Below are positions 18,241-26,417 of a stretch of DNA of 64,000 nt, one piece after another; position 1 is the stretch's first letter, and each line of letters opens with the position of its first letter. Below the pieces are notes generated by a model that made no database searches, was not told where the DNA came from, and saw only the letters and a list, made by a program, of their open reading frames with translations. A program made the translations under genes and the position numbers. This DNA is from Phenylobacterium sp. (GTDB lineage: Bacteria > Pseudomonadota > Alphaproteobacteria > Caulobacterales > Caulobacteraceae), in assembly GCF_030697925.1 (NCBI RefSeq), contig NZ_JAUYOJ010000203.1, positions 47,087-111,086 on the forward strand. Reading direction: 5' to 3'.

Positions 18241-18399
18241 AAGCGCCCCCGACCACAACAGCGTCGACTATAGGTGGAGCCAGACGCCCGCGCAACGCTG
18301 CATGGGCGCTCAAGAAGCCGGGCCCATGGGGCTCCTACGGTCACGAGTGACGGCTGGCCCTGCTCCCTGGCGCGCCTGGACCAAGGTCTGACCCTGGAG

Positions 18400-18621
18400 C
18401 TACCGGAGGTTTGGCGGAAGCGCTGGGTCGCGCCATTTGGTGCGGTGGCTCGCCGCCTGCGCCTGACCCGCAGGTGAACTCCAGGCTGGAGACGCCATCG
18501 CCCGCCCACCGTCCACCTCGGGACGGGGTCCTGGCTTGCCCCGGCAACCGGAGACCGCCATCCCGCTCAGCAACAGGGCGAAGGTCAGGATCAGGCGGAT
18601 TGGTTGGGCCCAGACCATCAT
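18400..18621 (-). CDS. Small lipoprotein coupled to the HlyD-like gene
   Basis: A 73-residue product, 'MMVWAQPIRLILTFALLLSGMAVSGC...', has a hydrophobic signal and a lipobox VSGC. The mature part is short and Pro/Ser/Ala-rich ('RGKPGPRPEVDGG'). Its ATG overlaps the stop of the HlyD-like gene (ATGA at 18618-18621), strong evidence for translation. It precedes virB1 of T4SS locus 1, which otherwise lacks a VirB7-type lipoprotein, so it could fill that role. The alternative is a factor of the type I exporter. I do not recognise a named family. Confidence 0.65.
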   Translation of the reverse strand: MMVWAQPIRLILTFALLLSGMAVSGCRGKPGPRPEVDGGRAMASPAWSSPAGQAQAASHRTKWRDPALPPNLR

Positions 18622-20000
18622 GGTTCCCGCCCCGCCTCGGTGACGGTCTTGGCGATCGGTGACCATAGGTAGTCGATCACCCTGCGACGCCCCGTCACGA
18701 TTTCAGCGGTGGCCGCCATGCCTGGGGAGAGACGCATCGCCCTCCTGCTTGTCGCATCAGCGCCCGTCAACCGGATGCGTGCGGGAAACACCAGGCCGCG
18801 CTTCTCATCGACGATGGCGTCTGGGGAGACCTGTTCAAGCACGCCCTTGAGCGTTCCGTGGCGGGTGAAGGGATAGGCCTCGAGCTTGACGGCGACCTGC
18901 GCGCCTGCCTGCAACGTTCCAATGTCCTTGTTGAGCACAAGCGCCTCTAGGACCAGGCGCTCGCCATCCGGGACGATGGTGATCAGGGTCTGTCCAACCT
19001 CGGCGACCTCACCCAATGTGGTCACCGAAACCTCCTGCACGACGCCGGAGACCGGCGCCGTGAGGGTCTGCAGCGCCTGGCGTTGGTCGGTCTTGCGCAC
19101 CGCTTCGCCCCGGGTGGCGACAATGGCCTCAGCCTCGGCCCGCTCCTGGGCCGCCTGGCCCGCGAAGGCTTCTGCGATCTGGGCCAGTTCCCGGTTCAGC
19201 GAGGCGACCTGGGCGATCGCCTCATCCCGCCGGGCCTGCTCGGCCCGCAGCTCCTGACGCAGGGCCACCGCACGTTCCTGCTCCTGGATCAGTCGAAGCC
19301 TCGATGAATAGCCCTTTGCGGCCAAGGTCTCGTAGGCCTCGAGTTGCCGCGAGGCGAGCGGGATCGTCTGCTCAAGCTTGGTGATGTTCGCGTCCGTCAG
19401 GCGCACTGTCGCTGCGCCTGCTGCGCGCCGTTCCACGACGCCGCCGCGACGCGCCTGGTATTCGCGTATGCGTGCGCCGATCAGCTGCCGCTCGGCCGCG
19501 GCCGCCAAGGGATCGGCGCCGTCTGGAGCGATGAAGTTGGCCGGTCGCCCCGCCGAGAAGGCCAACAGGGCGTTGGCCCGCGCCCGCACCAGGGCGGCTG
19601 TCGAGAGTTCGGTCCGCGCCGCGCCGGCGTCGGCGTTGGCCATTGTTGGGTCGAGCGAGATGAGGGTCTGGCCAGCCCGGACATGCTGCCCCTCGCGCAC
19701 GGCGATGGCCCGGATCACGCCGATCTCCGCGGCCTCCACCGACCGAAGCCGGCCGGCGGGGACCAGGCGCCCCTCGGCCACCGCGACGGTGTCCATCTCA
19801 CTGAGGAAGGACCAGGCCAGGGCGGTCGCCGCAGCCGCCATCACGACCCAGAGCACGGCCCGGCCGACCGGCGACGGCGGCGTCTCGGTGATCTCCAGGG
19901 CGGCGGGCAGGAACTGCGTCTCGACGTAGGCGTCCGCCGCCGTCTTGCGGCGCTTGCTCTCCGCGCGCCAAGCCGTAACCAGGACCTGCAGGTGCGCCAT
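18618..20000 (-). CDS. HlyD-family periplasmic adaptor (type I secretion)
   Basis: The 460-residue membrane fusion protein has a single N-terminal membrane helix ('AVLWVVMAAAATALAWSFLSE'). A lipoyl-like half-motif follows ('VEAAEIGVIRAIAVREGQHVRAGQTLISLDP'), then a long coiled-coil hairpin (about residues 130-300, with 'AVALRQELRAEQARRDEAIAQVASLNREL'), and a C-terminal beta domain with 'LTAPVSGVVQEVSVTTLGEVAEVGQTLITIVPDGERLVLEALV'. That order is the HlyD/PrtE layout. It links the HlyB-like ATPase to an outer-membrane TolC. The ATG at 20000 follows the ABC gene stop by five bases. No TolC homologue lies in this window. Confidence 0.93.
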   Translation of the reverse strand: MAHLQVLVTAWRAESKRRKTAADAYVETQFLPAALEITETPPSPVGRAVLWVVMAAAATALAWSFLSEMDTVAVAEGRLVPAGRLRSVEAAEIGVIRAIAVREGQHVRAGQTLISLDPTMANADAGAARTELSTAALVRARANALLAFSAGRPANFIAPDGADPLAAAAERQLIGARIREYQARRGGVVERRAAGAATVRLTDANITKLEQTIPLASRQLEAYETLAAKGYSSRLRLIQEQERAVALRQELRAEQARRDEAIAQVASLNRELAQIAEAFAGQAAQERAEAEAIVATRGEAVRKTDQRQALQTLTAPVSGVVQEVSVTTLGEVAEVGQTLITIVPDGERLVLEALVLNKDIGTLQAGAQVAVKLEAYPFTRHGTLKGVLEQVSPDAIVDEKRGLVFPARIRLTGADATSRRAMRLSPGMAATAEIVTGRRRVIDYLWSPIAKTVTEAGREP

Positions 20001-20005
20001 CAGGC

Positions 20006-22168
20006 TCACAGCCTCACGCCCTGGATCTGGGCCTTCCAAAGCTTGCTGTAGCGGCCGCCCGCGGCGAGCAGGCTCTCATGCGTCCCCTCCTCCGTGATCT
20101 CGCCGCTCTCCATGGTGATGATCCGCTCCGCCATCCGGAGCGCCGAGAGGCGGTGGGCGATGATCAACACGGTCCGGCCCCGGGAGATCGATCGCATATT
20201 GGCGTGGATGATGGCCTCGGACTCGGTGTCCAGGGCGCTGGTCGCCTCATCCAGGATCAGGATCCGGGGATTGGTGATCAGCGCGCGCGCAATGGCGATC
20301 CGCTGCCGCTGCCCGCCCGAGAGGTTGGCGCCGCGCTCCTCGATCTGGGTGTCATAGCCCTCCGGGAGCTCGAGGATGAATTCATGTGCTCCGGCCATGG
20401 AGGCCGCGGCCATCACCGCCTCCGTCGGTAGGGAGGGGTCGGCGAGCGCGATGTTGTCTCGCACCGAGCGGTTGAAGAGCAGGTTCTCCTGAAGGACCAC
20501 CCCCACCTGCCGCCGCAACCAGGCTGGATCGACCAGGGCGAGGTCGATGCCGTCGATCAGCACCCGCCCGCCTTCAGGGACGTAGAGCCGTTGGACAAGC
20601 TTGGTCAGGGTCGACTTGCCGGAACCGGACGGCCCGACAATCCCCAGCACCTCGCCGGGCGGCACGTCCAGGTTCACGCGGCGAAGCGCCTCTCGGCCGC
20701 CCGGCTTGTAGCGGAAGGTGACGCTGTCGAACCTCACCGCGCCTTCGATACGCGGCAGGGTCGCGCGCGAGGCGGAGAACTGGGCTTCAGTCGGGGTGTT
20801 CAGGATGTCGCCCAGGCGTTCGACGCCGACCCGGGCCTCCTGGAACTGCTGCCAGAGGCCGGCCAGGCGCAACACCGGCTCCGCCACCCGGCCCGCCAGC
20901 ATGTTGAAGGCCACGAGTTCGCCGATGGTCATCTGCCCGCCGATGGCCAGCTTGGCGCCGACGTAGAGGATGACCGCGGTGGAGAGCTTGTTGACGAACT
21001 GGATCGCCTGCCCGCCCCAGATGTTGAGTTTGGCCGCCTGGAAGCCTGAGCGGACATAGCCCGCCAGCAAGCGCTCCCAGCGGGCCTGCATCTGGGGTTC
21101 CACGGCGGCGGCCTTAAGGGTCTGGACGCCCGTGACGCTTTCGACGAGGAAGGCTTGGCTCTCAGCGCCCCTCCGGAAACGCTCGTCGATGCGCCGGCGG
21201 AGCGGCGGGGTGATCAGGACGCAGATCACCACGTAAAGCAGGATCGCCACGGCGACGATCAGGAACAGCCAGGCCGAATAGAACCACATCACCGCCAGGA
21301 AGACCGCGGTGAAGATGAGGTCGATGACCAGGGTGACCGACGAAGAGGTCAGGAACTCGCGGATGGTGTCGAGTTCCCGGACCCGGGCGATGGAGTCGCC
21401 GACACGCCGAGATTCGAAATATGCCAGCGGCAGGCTCAATAGATGCCGATAGAGCTTGGCCCCCAGTTCCACGTCCACGCGGCTCGTCGTATGGGTGAAG
21501 AGGTAGGCGCGCAGGCCCCCGAGCACAGCGTCGAAGGTCACGACCGCGATCAGGCCGATGGCGAGCACATCGAGGGTGGTCAGCGAGCGGTGCACCAGCA
21601 CCTTGTCGATCACGACCTGGAAGATCATCGGCGTCGCGAGCGCAAAGAGCTGCAACACGAACGAGGCGAGCAGCACCTCGCCCAGCAAGCCCCGGTACTT
21701 CACCAGCGCCGGGATGAACCAGGTCACGTCGAACTTCGCACCGCCCGGGAGTTCCGCACGGCTTGTCAGCAGGACCACCTGGCCAGACCAGACCTGATCC
21801 AGATCGCTGAAGGAGAGGTGCTGCGGTCCGGTTGCCGGGCCTTGCACGAGGACCACCTCCCCACGCACCGCGCCAATCAGGAAATAGGAACCGTCCCGGC
21901 CTAGCGCGATCGCTGGGAGGGGCGCGCTCTGCAGCTTCTCGATGGTGAGGCGGGTCGCCTTGGCCCTTGCACCGAGCCGCTTGGCCAACCTCACCAGGTC
22001 AGACGGCTCGGTTGGTCCCCCCTTGCCGAGGGAGTGCCGCAGCTGCGCCGGGTCGGCCGAAATCTGGTGGTAGCCGAGCAGCAGGACCAGGCAATCCAGG
22101 CCGCTGTCTATGGCCGTGAAATCGTCATTACCGACGGCGCCGTCGTCGGCCAGACCCGTGACCCCCAT
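20006..22168 (-). CDS. HlyB-like type I secretion ABC transporter with degenerate C39 domain
   Basis: The 720-residue exporter has three parts. Residues 1-130 are a C39-peptidase-like domain in which 'DSGLDC' puts Ser22 where bacteriocin exporters have the catalytic Cys, so it should bind rather than cut substrate, as in HlyB. A six-helix membrane domain follows (about 145-440). The ATPase has Walker A 'GPSGSGKSTLT' (about 512-521), signature 'LSGGQRQRIAIARAL' and Walker B 'ILILDEATSALD'. Such CLD-type exporters secrete RTX proteins, which fits the RTX genes at 6279 and 43186. The ATG at 22168 is preferred to an upstream TTG that lacks spacing to its ribosome site. Confidence 0.92.
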   Translation of the reverse strand: MGVTGLADDGAVGNDDFTAIDSGLDCLVLLLGYHQISADPAQLRHSLGKGGPTEPSDLVRLAKRLGARAKATRLTIEKLQSAPLPAIALGRDGSYFLIGAVRGEVVLVQGPATGPQHLSFSDLDQVWSGQVVLLTSRAELPGGAKFDVTWFIPALVKYRGLLGEVLLASFVLQLFALATPMIFQVVIDKVLVHRSLTTLDVLAIGLIAVVTFDAVLGGLRAYLFTHTTSRVDVELGAKLYRHLLSLPLAYFESRRVGDSIARVRELDTIREFLTSSSVTLVIDLIFTAVFLAVMWFYSAWLFLIVAVAILLYVVICVLITPPLRRRIDERFRRGAESQAFLVESVTGVQTLKAAAVEPQMQARWERLLAGYVRSGFQAAKLNIWGGQAIQFVNKLSTAVILYVGAKLAIGGQMTIGELVAFNMLAGRVAEPVLRLAGLWQQFQEARVGVERLGDILNTPTEAQFSASRATLPRIEGAVRFDSVTFRYKPGGREALRRVNLDVPPGEVLGIVGPSGSGKSTLTKLVQRLYVPEGGRVLIDGIDLALVDPAWLRRQVGVVLQENLLFNRSVRDNIALADPSLPTEAVMAAASMAGAHEFILELPEGYDTQIEERGANLSGGQRQRIAIARALITNPRILILDEATSALDTESEAIIHANMRSISRGRTVLIIAHRLSALRMAERIITMESGEITEEGTHESLLAAGGRYSKLWKAQIQGVRL

Positions 22169-22704
22169 GATTGCAGCGGTTCCCAGAAGCAACTCCGGCG
22201 AGATTTACTCCAGGTTGAGGTGCTGGGCGAGCGGAAATAGACGACGCCGGGCCACGCCCGCGCCGCTCGCCTACGGTCGAGGTTCCAACCGTCAGGCGGC
22301 GCAGGTCCAGACCAGGCCCCTCGCCCAGCCGCCCGCCTCGGCGCTCGGCGCTCGGCGCTCGGCGCTCGCGTATCGCGCGCACTGGCGTGATGGACCACAC
22401 AGCAAGCTATGCGGGCGAAAGACACGCTTGACGCCTCCAGGGTTGAGCTGCAAGCTTGTCCCTCAATGAGGCGCCGTTTTGGAGTGGCGGACGCGTCACC
22501 GACCCACGCAACACCTTTCCAGGGCAGGGGTTATGGCATTCGAACCCCTCGCTTTACGAGGGCGTGCGCATGCGCCTGGACGGCGTGGCGCGCGAACTCT
22601 CGTCACTAATAGTTGCAATATTTTATAACTAAATCCATGATTGTGGCTTCTATTGGGATGTGTGATCGTCTCGCCTTCCACGTGTGGTAGCTGGAGGGGT
22701 TCCA
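22169..22704. other. Intergenic region upstream of two divergent secretion-related genes
   Basis: About 535 bases between the divergent exporter gene and the secreted protein gene. The exporter side is GC-rich and contains a heptamer tandem repeat (listed separately). The side next to the secreted protein is AT-rich at about 22605-22665 (for example TTGCAATATTTTATAACTAA) and probably holds its promoter. A strong ribosome site GGAGGGG sits at 22693-22699. No gene is evident. Confidence 0.5.
22337..22368. repeat. Tandem heptamer repeat, about 4.5 copies
   Basis: The unit CTCGGCG is repeated four times without change from 22337 to 22364 and followed by a partial CTCG. It lies between the divergent exporter and secreted-protein genes. 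Such short tandem repeats can change copy number by slippage; the seven-base unit would alter promoter spacing rather than a coding frame here. Confidence 0.85.
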
Positions 22705-23601
22705 ATGAGGTTCGGGTTGTCGTTGACCGCCGCACTCGGCGCGTCGCTTTCGCTGGCGTTTGCCGCGCCCGCCGTCCAGGCGCAGTCCCTAGGGACCTGG
22801 CAGGACTACATCCCCGCGGGCCAGAAGTACTACTTCCAGAACCCTGGCAACGGGTCGGTCTACGGCCCCGTGGGCGTGAAGGCCCTGCCCGGGGTCGGCC
22901 GCGAGGATCACTACCACGCCGCGGCCGGCGACACCTGCAGCGGGGCGGGAACCTTCATCGAGATGATCGAGGTGAAGTATTGCTCGATGACCAACATGGC
23001 CACGGGCGTCGTGACCGGTGACCAGTTCCGCGTCTTCCTCGGCAACAAGAGCCTGGCGGGCGCCGAATATCCGATCACGGTCGCCACGCATGACGGCAAG
23101 CCCGCCACACGCTTCTATTATGACAACAACGCCAACTTCGTGCCCGACGCCGGCGACACCGGCTACTACGTGAGCTGTCCGGGCGCTGGCCACCCCTACG
23201 CAACGCACGAGATCAAGGCGACACAGAACATCATCCAGACCTGGTTCCATCAGGGCTCAAGCCGATTCTTCTGGGACGCCGTCGTCACCCCTCCGGAAAC
23301 CAAGTCAAATCCCAACTGGGGATCATCCGGCGGCACCGCCCAGGCGATCATGCACTCCGACGCGTTCTGGTGCGCCAACCCCTACAACGACAGCTGCCCC
23401 GTCAATGGCGTGTGGCAGGTCGGCGCCGGCTCCAACGTCCTGATGTCCGACGGATTGTATTGGCCCGACCCCAGCAATGTCGGCATCGGCCGCAAGGTCT
23501 GGCACGCCAAGTACATTGGTCCGGTGTGGTGGCAGGACACGTGGTGGCCCTACACCCATAGCTCCGGGCTCGACCGCGCCGAACCCTTCTCTGGCTGCTG
23601 A
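22705..23601 (+). CDS. Sec-secreted protein of unknown family (paralogue of 7901-8821)
   Basis: The ATG at 22705 follows GGAGGGG by five bases and opens a signal peptide cleaved near 'AVQAQS'. The 298-residue product aligns along its whole length with the protein at 7901: 'KYCSMTNM', 'YYDNNANFVPDAGDTGYYVSCPGAGHPYATHEI', 'SNPNWGSSGG', 'DAFWCANP', 'GVWQVGAGSN', 'VWW(Q)DTWWP' and terminal 'FSGC'. Conserved cysteines and aromatics point to a disulphide-linked extracellular domain. The two copies flank the T1SS/T4SS locus in the same orientation. Function is not recognised; it could be surface-associated or a secreted binding protein. Confidence 0.78.
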   Translation: MRFGLSLTAALGASLSLAFAAPAVQAQSLGTWQDYIPAGQKYYFQNPGNGSVYGPVGVKALPGVGREDHYHAAAGDTCSGAGTFIEMIEVKYCSMTNMATGVVTGDQFRVFLGNKSLAGAEYPITVATHDGKPATRFYYDNNANFVPDAGDTGYYVSCPGAGHPYATHEIKATQNIIQTWFHQGSSRFFWDAVVTPPETKSNPNWGSSGGTAQAIMHSDAFWCANPYNDSCPVNGVWQVGAGSNVLMSDGLYWPDPSNVGIGRKVWHAKYIGPVWWQDTWWPYTHSSGLDRAEPFSGC

Positions 23602-23704
23602 GCCATGCGCCGATCCGACCAACCTGCGTTCACGGTTGGTCGGATCGGCGTCAGCTTCGGCCGGCGGCCCCGCGCCGCCGGAGGCGCTACCTGTTGCGCG
23701 CGCC

Positions 23705-24412
23705 CTAGTCTCCCCGGCCCTTCAGGATTCGCCGCGCCTGGAAGGGCGGGATGATCGCAGTGATGTGCGCCGCCCACCTGATCCGGCAGTCGCGCCGCAG
23801 GGGCCCGGCGATACTCTCCAGGTCGAACCGGCCGGGCTTCGAGCCCCGCAGCAGCCGCTTGACCAGGACCTCGTCCTGGTCGGTCTCCACGACCACCACA
23901 TGGCCCAGCATGTCGGAGGTCGGCGGCGTCCTCTGATCCTCGAAATAGATCAGCCCGCCATCGTCGGCGACACCGCGCATGGAGTGCCCGCTGATCCGCA
24001 GGGCGACAGCGCTCGCCGAGCCGCCTGGCGGCAGCGGAACGAAGTCACCCACCCCCTGACCGGTGGCGAACAGGACCGAGCCGTCCGGGTCTGCGCCGAC
24101 CCGGCCGATGACCGGGACCAGCACCTCGAGGGGCTTGCCAGGGCTTGAGGTCGGTACGTCCGGTTTTGGCGCGCCCGCGCCATCATATAGCCATTGGGCG
24201 CTCGTCCCGAAGGCTTGTCCGTATTCGCGGGCCTTCCGGTATGAGAAGGGAGCGTTCGCGTTCTCGTTCGATGCATAGGTGTTGTAGTTCCAGCCGAAGG
24301 TCTCCGCCGCCGCCCTCGCCGTCGGGAAGCCCCTCTCGACCCGCGCGGCCTTGAGGCGCGCTGCCCGGGCCAGTTCTGACGGGCCGTGCTGACTGGGCGC
24401 TGGATCGTTCAT
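23705..24412 (-). CDS. Phage-type repressor: HTH plus S24 peptidase-like domain
   Basis: The 235-residue protein has an N-terminal helix-turn-helix part ('RLKAARVERGFPTARAAAETFGWNYNTYASNENANAPFSYRKAREY') and a C-terminal LexA/cI-type domain with 'SGHSMRG' (Ser144) and 'VLVKRLL' (Lys185), the S24 serine-lysine pair. Such repressors can self-cleave upon RecA-dependent DNA damage, releasing their targets. It is divergent from a small membrane protein, and the 62-base gap between them contains a perfect inverted repeat. It probably represses itself and that gene. A prophage origin is possible but no phage structural gene is present. Confidence 0.88.
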   Translation of the reverse strand: MNDPAPSQHGPSELARAARLKAARVERGFPTARAAAETFGWNYNTYASNENANAPFSYRKAREYGQAFGTSAQWLYDGAGAPKPDVPTSSPGKPLEVLVPVIGRVGADPDGSVLFATGQGVGDFVPLPPGGSASAVALRISGHSMRGVADDGGLIYFEDQRTPPTSDMLGHVVVVETDQDEVLVKRLLRGSKPGRFDLESIAGPLRRDCRIRWAAHITAIIPPFQARRILKGRGD

Positions 24413-24450
24413 GTCCGTGTATATAACATACGCTTTTTGCTTGCCAAGTA

Positions 24451-24472
24451 GTGTATTTTACTTACAATACAC
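24451..24472. promoter_or_regulatory. Inverted-repeat operator between the repressor and a small membrane protein gene
   Basis: GTGTATT, an eight-base spacer, then AATACAC forms a perfect seven-base inverted repeat in the 62-base AT-rich gap between the divergent starts at 24412 and 24475. It also abuts the small gene's start codon, leaving little room for a separate ribosome site. Its place makes it the natural binding site of the adjacent S24-type repressor. Confidence 0.6.
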
Positions 24473-24474
24473 CC

Positions 24475-24645
24475 ATGCGCTTGCCCAAACCCCCACAGGA
24501 AGCCCCAACGCGCGATTCGCTCTCCGTGGAGGTGGGCGGCTGGTTCAAGGCCCACGCCACCGGGAACGGCGTCATCGCCATCCCCATCGTCCTGGCCATC
24601 GTCGTGATGGCGATTGCAGTCCAGGCTTGGCTTAGCGCCGGTTAG
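24475..24645 (+). CDS. Small single-pass membrane protein
   Basis: A 56-residue product with a polar N-terminus ('MRLPKPPQEAPTRDSLSVEVGGWFKAHATG') and one hydrophobic helix close to the C-terminus ('VIAIPIVLAIVVMAIAVQAWL'). It starts two bases after the inverted repeat and is divergent to the S24-type repressor, the layout expected of a repressor-controlled gene, possibly SOS-inducible. There is no purine-rich ribosome site directly upstream, so it may be read from a near-leaderless transcript. Size and shape resemble small stress or toxic membrane peptides, but I do not recognise a family. Confidence 0.55.
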   Translation: MRLPKPPQEAPTRDSLSVEVGGWFKAHATGNGVIAIPIVLAIVVMAIAVQAWLSAG

Positions 24646-25079
24646 GTCGATCGGATATCGACCCACGTCTGACGCTGGCCCGTACGCGCGGCCCTCCTCG
24701 CCAACCGCGAGCGCCTTCCCTCCGGTGAGGACCTCGCGGCAGGCCTGTGACGACCGGACCCGCTGGGGCGAGCGCGGCTTACTTGGATACTGACCTGTCC
24801 AACGCCCTCGCGCACGATCGATCCATGCTGGGACGACTTCGCCGAAGGGTTGTCCCCCACGCGCCCTCCAGCCCGGAGATGGGCGCGTCATGCCGTCGCC
24901 TGAAACCGGACGCCGGCGAACTTGTGATCCTCGCGAATGCGCGCCTTGGGCGCACATAAGGCGCTTGCGGTTCTCGAGCGGAACCGCGGGGTCACCGCCA
25001 AGGATCGGGAACACTTGGCAGAAGCGGCGAACTCGGGTTATGAAAACACGTTTAAGTTGCGCCTTGGGGTTGAGCCTCG
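24646..25079. other. Region without a firm gene
   Basis: About 430 bases between the small membrane protein and the Xre-LuxR regulator. A frame from 24937 gives a peptide starting 'MRALGAHKALAVLERNRGV' that looks protein-like for about 48 residues but then overlaps the regulator by 85 bases; I leave it uncalled. A long minus-strand frame across this region is Arg/Gly/Pro-rich and spurious. Confidence 0.4.
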
Positions 25080-25748
25080 ATGTCAGAGTCCCTCGTCGAT
25101 GACCCCGCGGTCCACGGCGCCCTACCATCCGCCCTTCGGACCATCCGCCGCCAAAGGCGGCTGAGCGCGCGGGCGGTGGCGGCCGCCATGAACATGCCCC
25201 CGCGGAGCTATAGGCGCCTCGAGGCTGGACGCGGTCGCCTGACCCTCGCGCGCCTGCGCGACTTCGCCCAGGCCACCAACAGCGATCTGTTCGCGCTCCT
25301 CCTTTGCGGGTCGCTCGACTCAGCCGACCCGGCCGTGCGTTGGGTCGACCGCAAGCTCGCGGCGATCCTGGCCACGAGGGTCGAGGACCTTGACAAGGCG
25401 ACCGTCGATCAGGTGACGGCGCTGGACGCGGGCCCGTTCCTGGCGGCGTTCCGCGAGGCCCTGCACGCGCTCGCGGGCCAGGCGGCGGGCGTGCGGCTCG
25501 GCGCCCCGACCGGCCCAGGCCACCCGATTGGCGCAATCCAACCCGAGAAGCTCACGAAGCGCCAACTGGAGTGCCTGCGTTGGGTGCAGGCCGGCAAGAG
25601 TTCCGGCGATATCGGCGGCATCCTTGGGCGATCGCCCCGCACAATCGACGAGCATCTCGACTCGGCTCGACGTTGGCTCGGGGGGCGCACGCGCTTCCAG
25701 GCCGTGCAGATCGCGGTGAGCTGCGGGGTCATCGCGCCCTATCCCTAG
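25080..25748 (+). CDS. Dual-HTH regulator: N-terminal Xre domain fused to C-terminal LuxR-type HTH
   Basis: The 222-residue protein has an Xre-like HTH at about residues 17-60 ('LRTIRRQRRLSARAVAAAMNMPPRSYRRLEAGRGRLTLARLRDF'). A linker follows, then a GerE/LuxR-type HTH at about 158-215 ('LTKRQLECLRWVQAGKSSGDIGGILGRSPRTIDEHLDSARRWLG'). Both halves match, part by part, the two separate genes at 47251-47673 and 47670-47912 that precede T4SS locus 2. It has no receiver or ligand domain that I recognise. Proximity to both T4SS loci suggests control of conjugation or secretion genes, which is inference. Confidence 0.8.
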   Translation: MSESLVDDPAVHGALPSALRTIRRQRRLSARAVAAAMNMPPRSYRRLEAGRGRLTLARLRDFAQATNSDLFALLLCGSLDSADPAVRWVDRKLAAILATRVEDLDKATVDQVTALDAGPFLAAFREALHALAGQAAGVRLGAPTGPGHPIGAIQPEKLTKRQLECLRWVQAGKSSGDIGGILGRSPRTIDEHLDSARRWLGGRTRFQAVQIAVSCGVIAPYP

Positions 25749-26003
25749 CGTCACGGCGTCGCTCCGAGCCGCGTAACACCCTGGGTCCTGGCGTGTCGAT
25801 CGAAGGTGGCGAAGGCCACGACGCCGGCAACGTGGCGTCAGCCCTTGGCCGTGATCAGGGATCCTCAAATCCAGGCAGGGTGCGAAGCGGGGGCACGGAA
25901 CGCGATCATCGACCTTGTCCATGCCGACCCCGATCGTTCGGGGCCTCCCCAATCCCTACACTACTTGTGCGGGTTTACGACCAGGCCTCCGCGGCCGCCC
26001 GGA

Positions 26004-26417
26004 TCATCCGCGGCTGGCGGGGCGCCGAGGCAAGGCCGCTGCGACCCTCGCCAAGCTGCGCATGTGATCGATCACGGCGCGCTGCAGGGCGCCATCGCCC
26101 AGCGCCGAATAGGCTTCCAGCAGCTCTAGGGCGCCGGCGATCCGCAGGAGCCCGAGGCTGGGGTTATCGGGCCCGCGGGGGCCGACGAAGCCCTCCGTCA
26201 GCTGATCGAGATTGCAGTCAAGCGCCTCGGTTGTCGCCACTAGTCGCGAGAAGCTGACGCGGTTGGCGCCGCGCACGTACTTCTGGACCTGCTGGAACGA
26301 GACCCCGAGCGCGTCGGCGAGCCGCTCCTGGCTCAGACCCATGGCCCGGCGGCGCTCGCGAAACCGCAGGCCCAATTCGAGGTCGAGCGCATGCGGCGCT
26401 CCGTCGTCGTATTTCAT
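26004..26417 (-). CDS. Xre-family transcriptional regulator
   Basis: The 137-residue protein has an HTH at about residues 13-70: '[48 protein letters not shown]'. The rest is helical. The '[16 protein letters not shown]' recognition region is nearly identical to that of the truncated gene at 63813 and similar to the gene at 45548, so these regulators form one expanded family. It precedes an AT-rich region upstream of the lasso cluster and is divergent from it. Target unknown; autoregulation and control of the neighbouring region are plausible. Confidence 0.85.
   Translation of the reverse strand: MKYDDGAPHALDLELGLRFRERRRAMGLSQERLADALGVSFQQVQKYVRGANRVSFSRLVATTEALDCNLDQLTEGFVGPRGPDNPSLGLLRIAGALELLEAYSALGDGALQRAVIDHMRSLARVAAALPRRPASRG

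Noticed and set aside
22337..22368. CRISPR-like array
   Set aside because: The repeat unit is only seven bases with no spacers; no cas genes occur in the window.
24937..25164. 75-codon plus-strand frame before the Xre-LuxR gene
   Set aside because: The first 48 residues look protein-like, but it overlaps the regulator by 85 bases, has no clear ribosome site and no family match.
24409..25536. Long minus-strand open frame of 375 codons
   Set aside because: The product is Arg/Gly/Pro-rich without any domain, and it runs antisense to the well-supported Xre-LuxR regulator and the small membrane protein gene.
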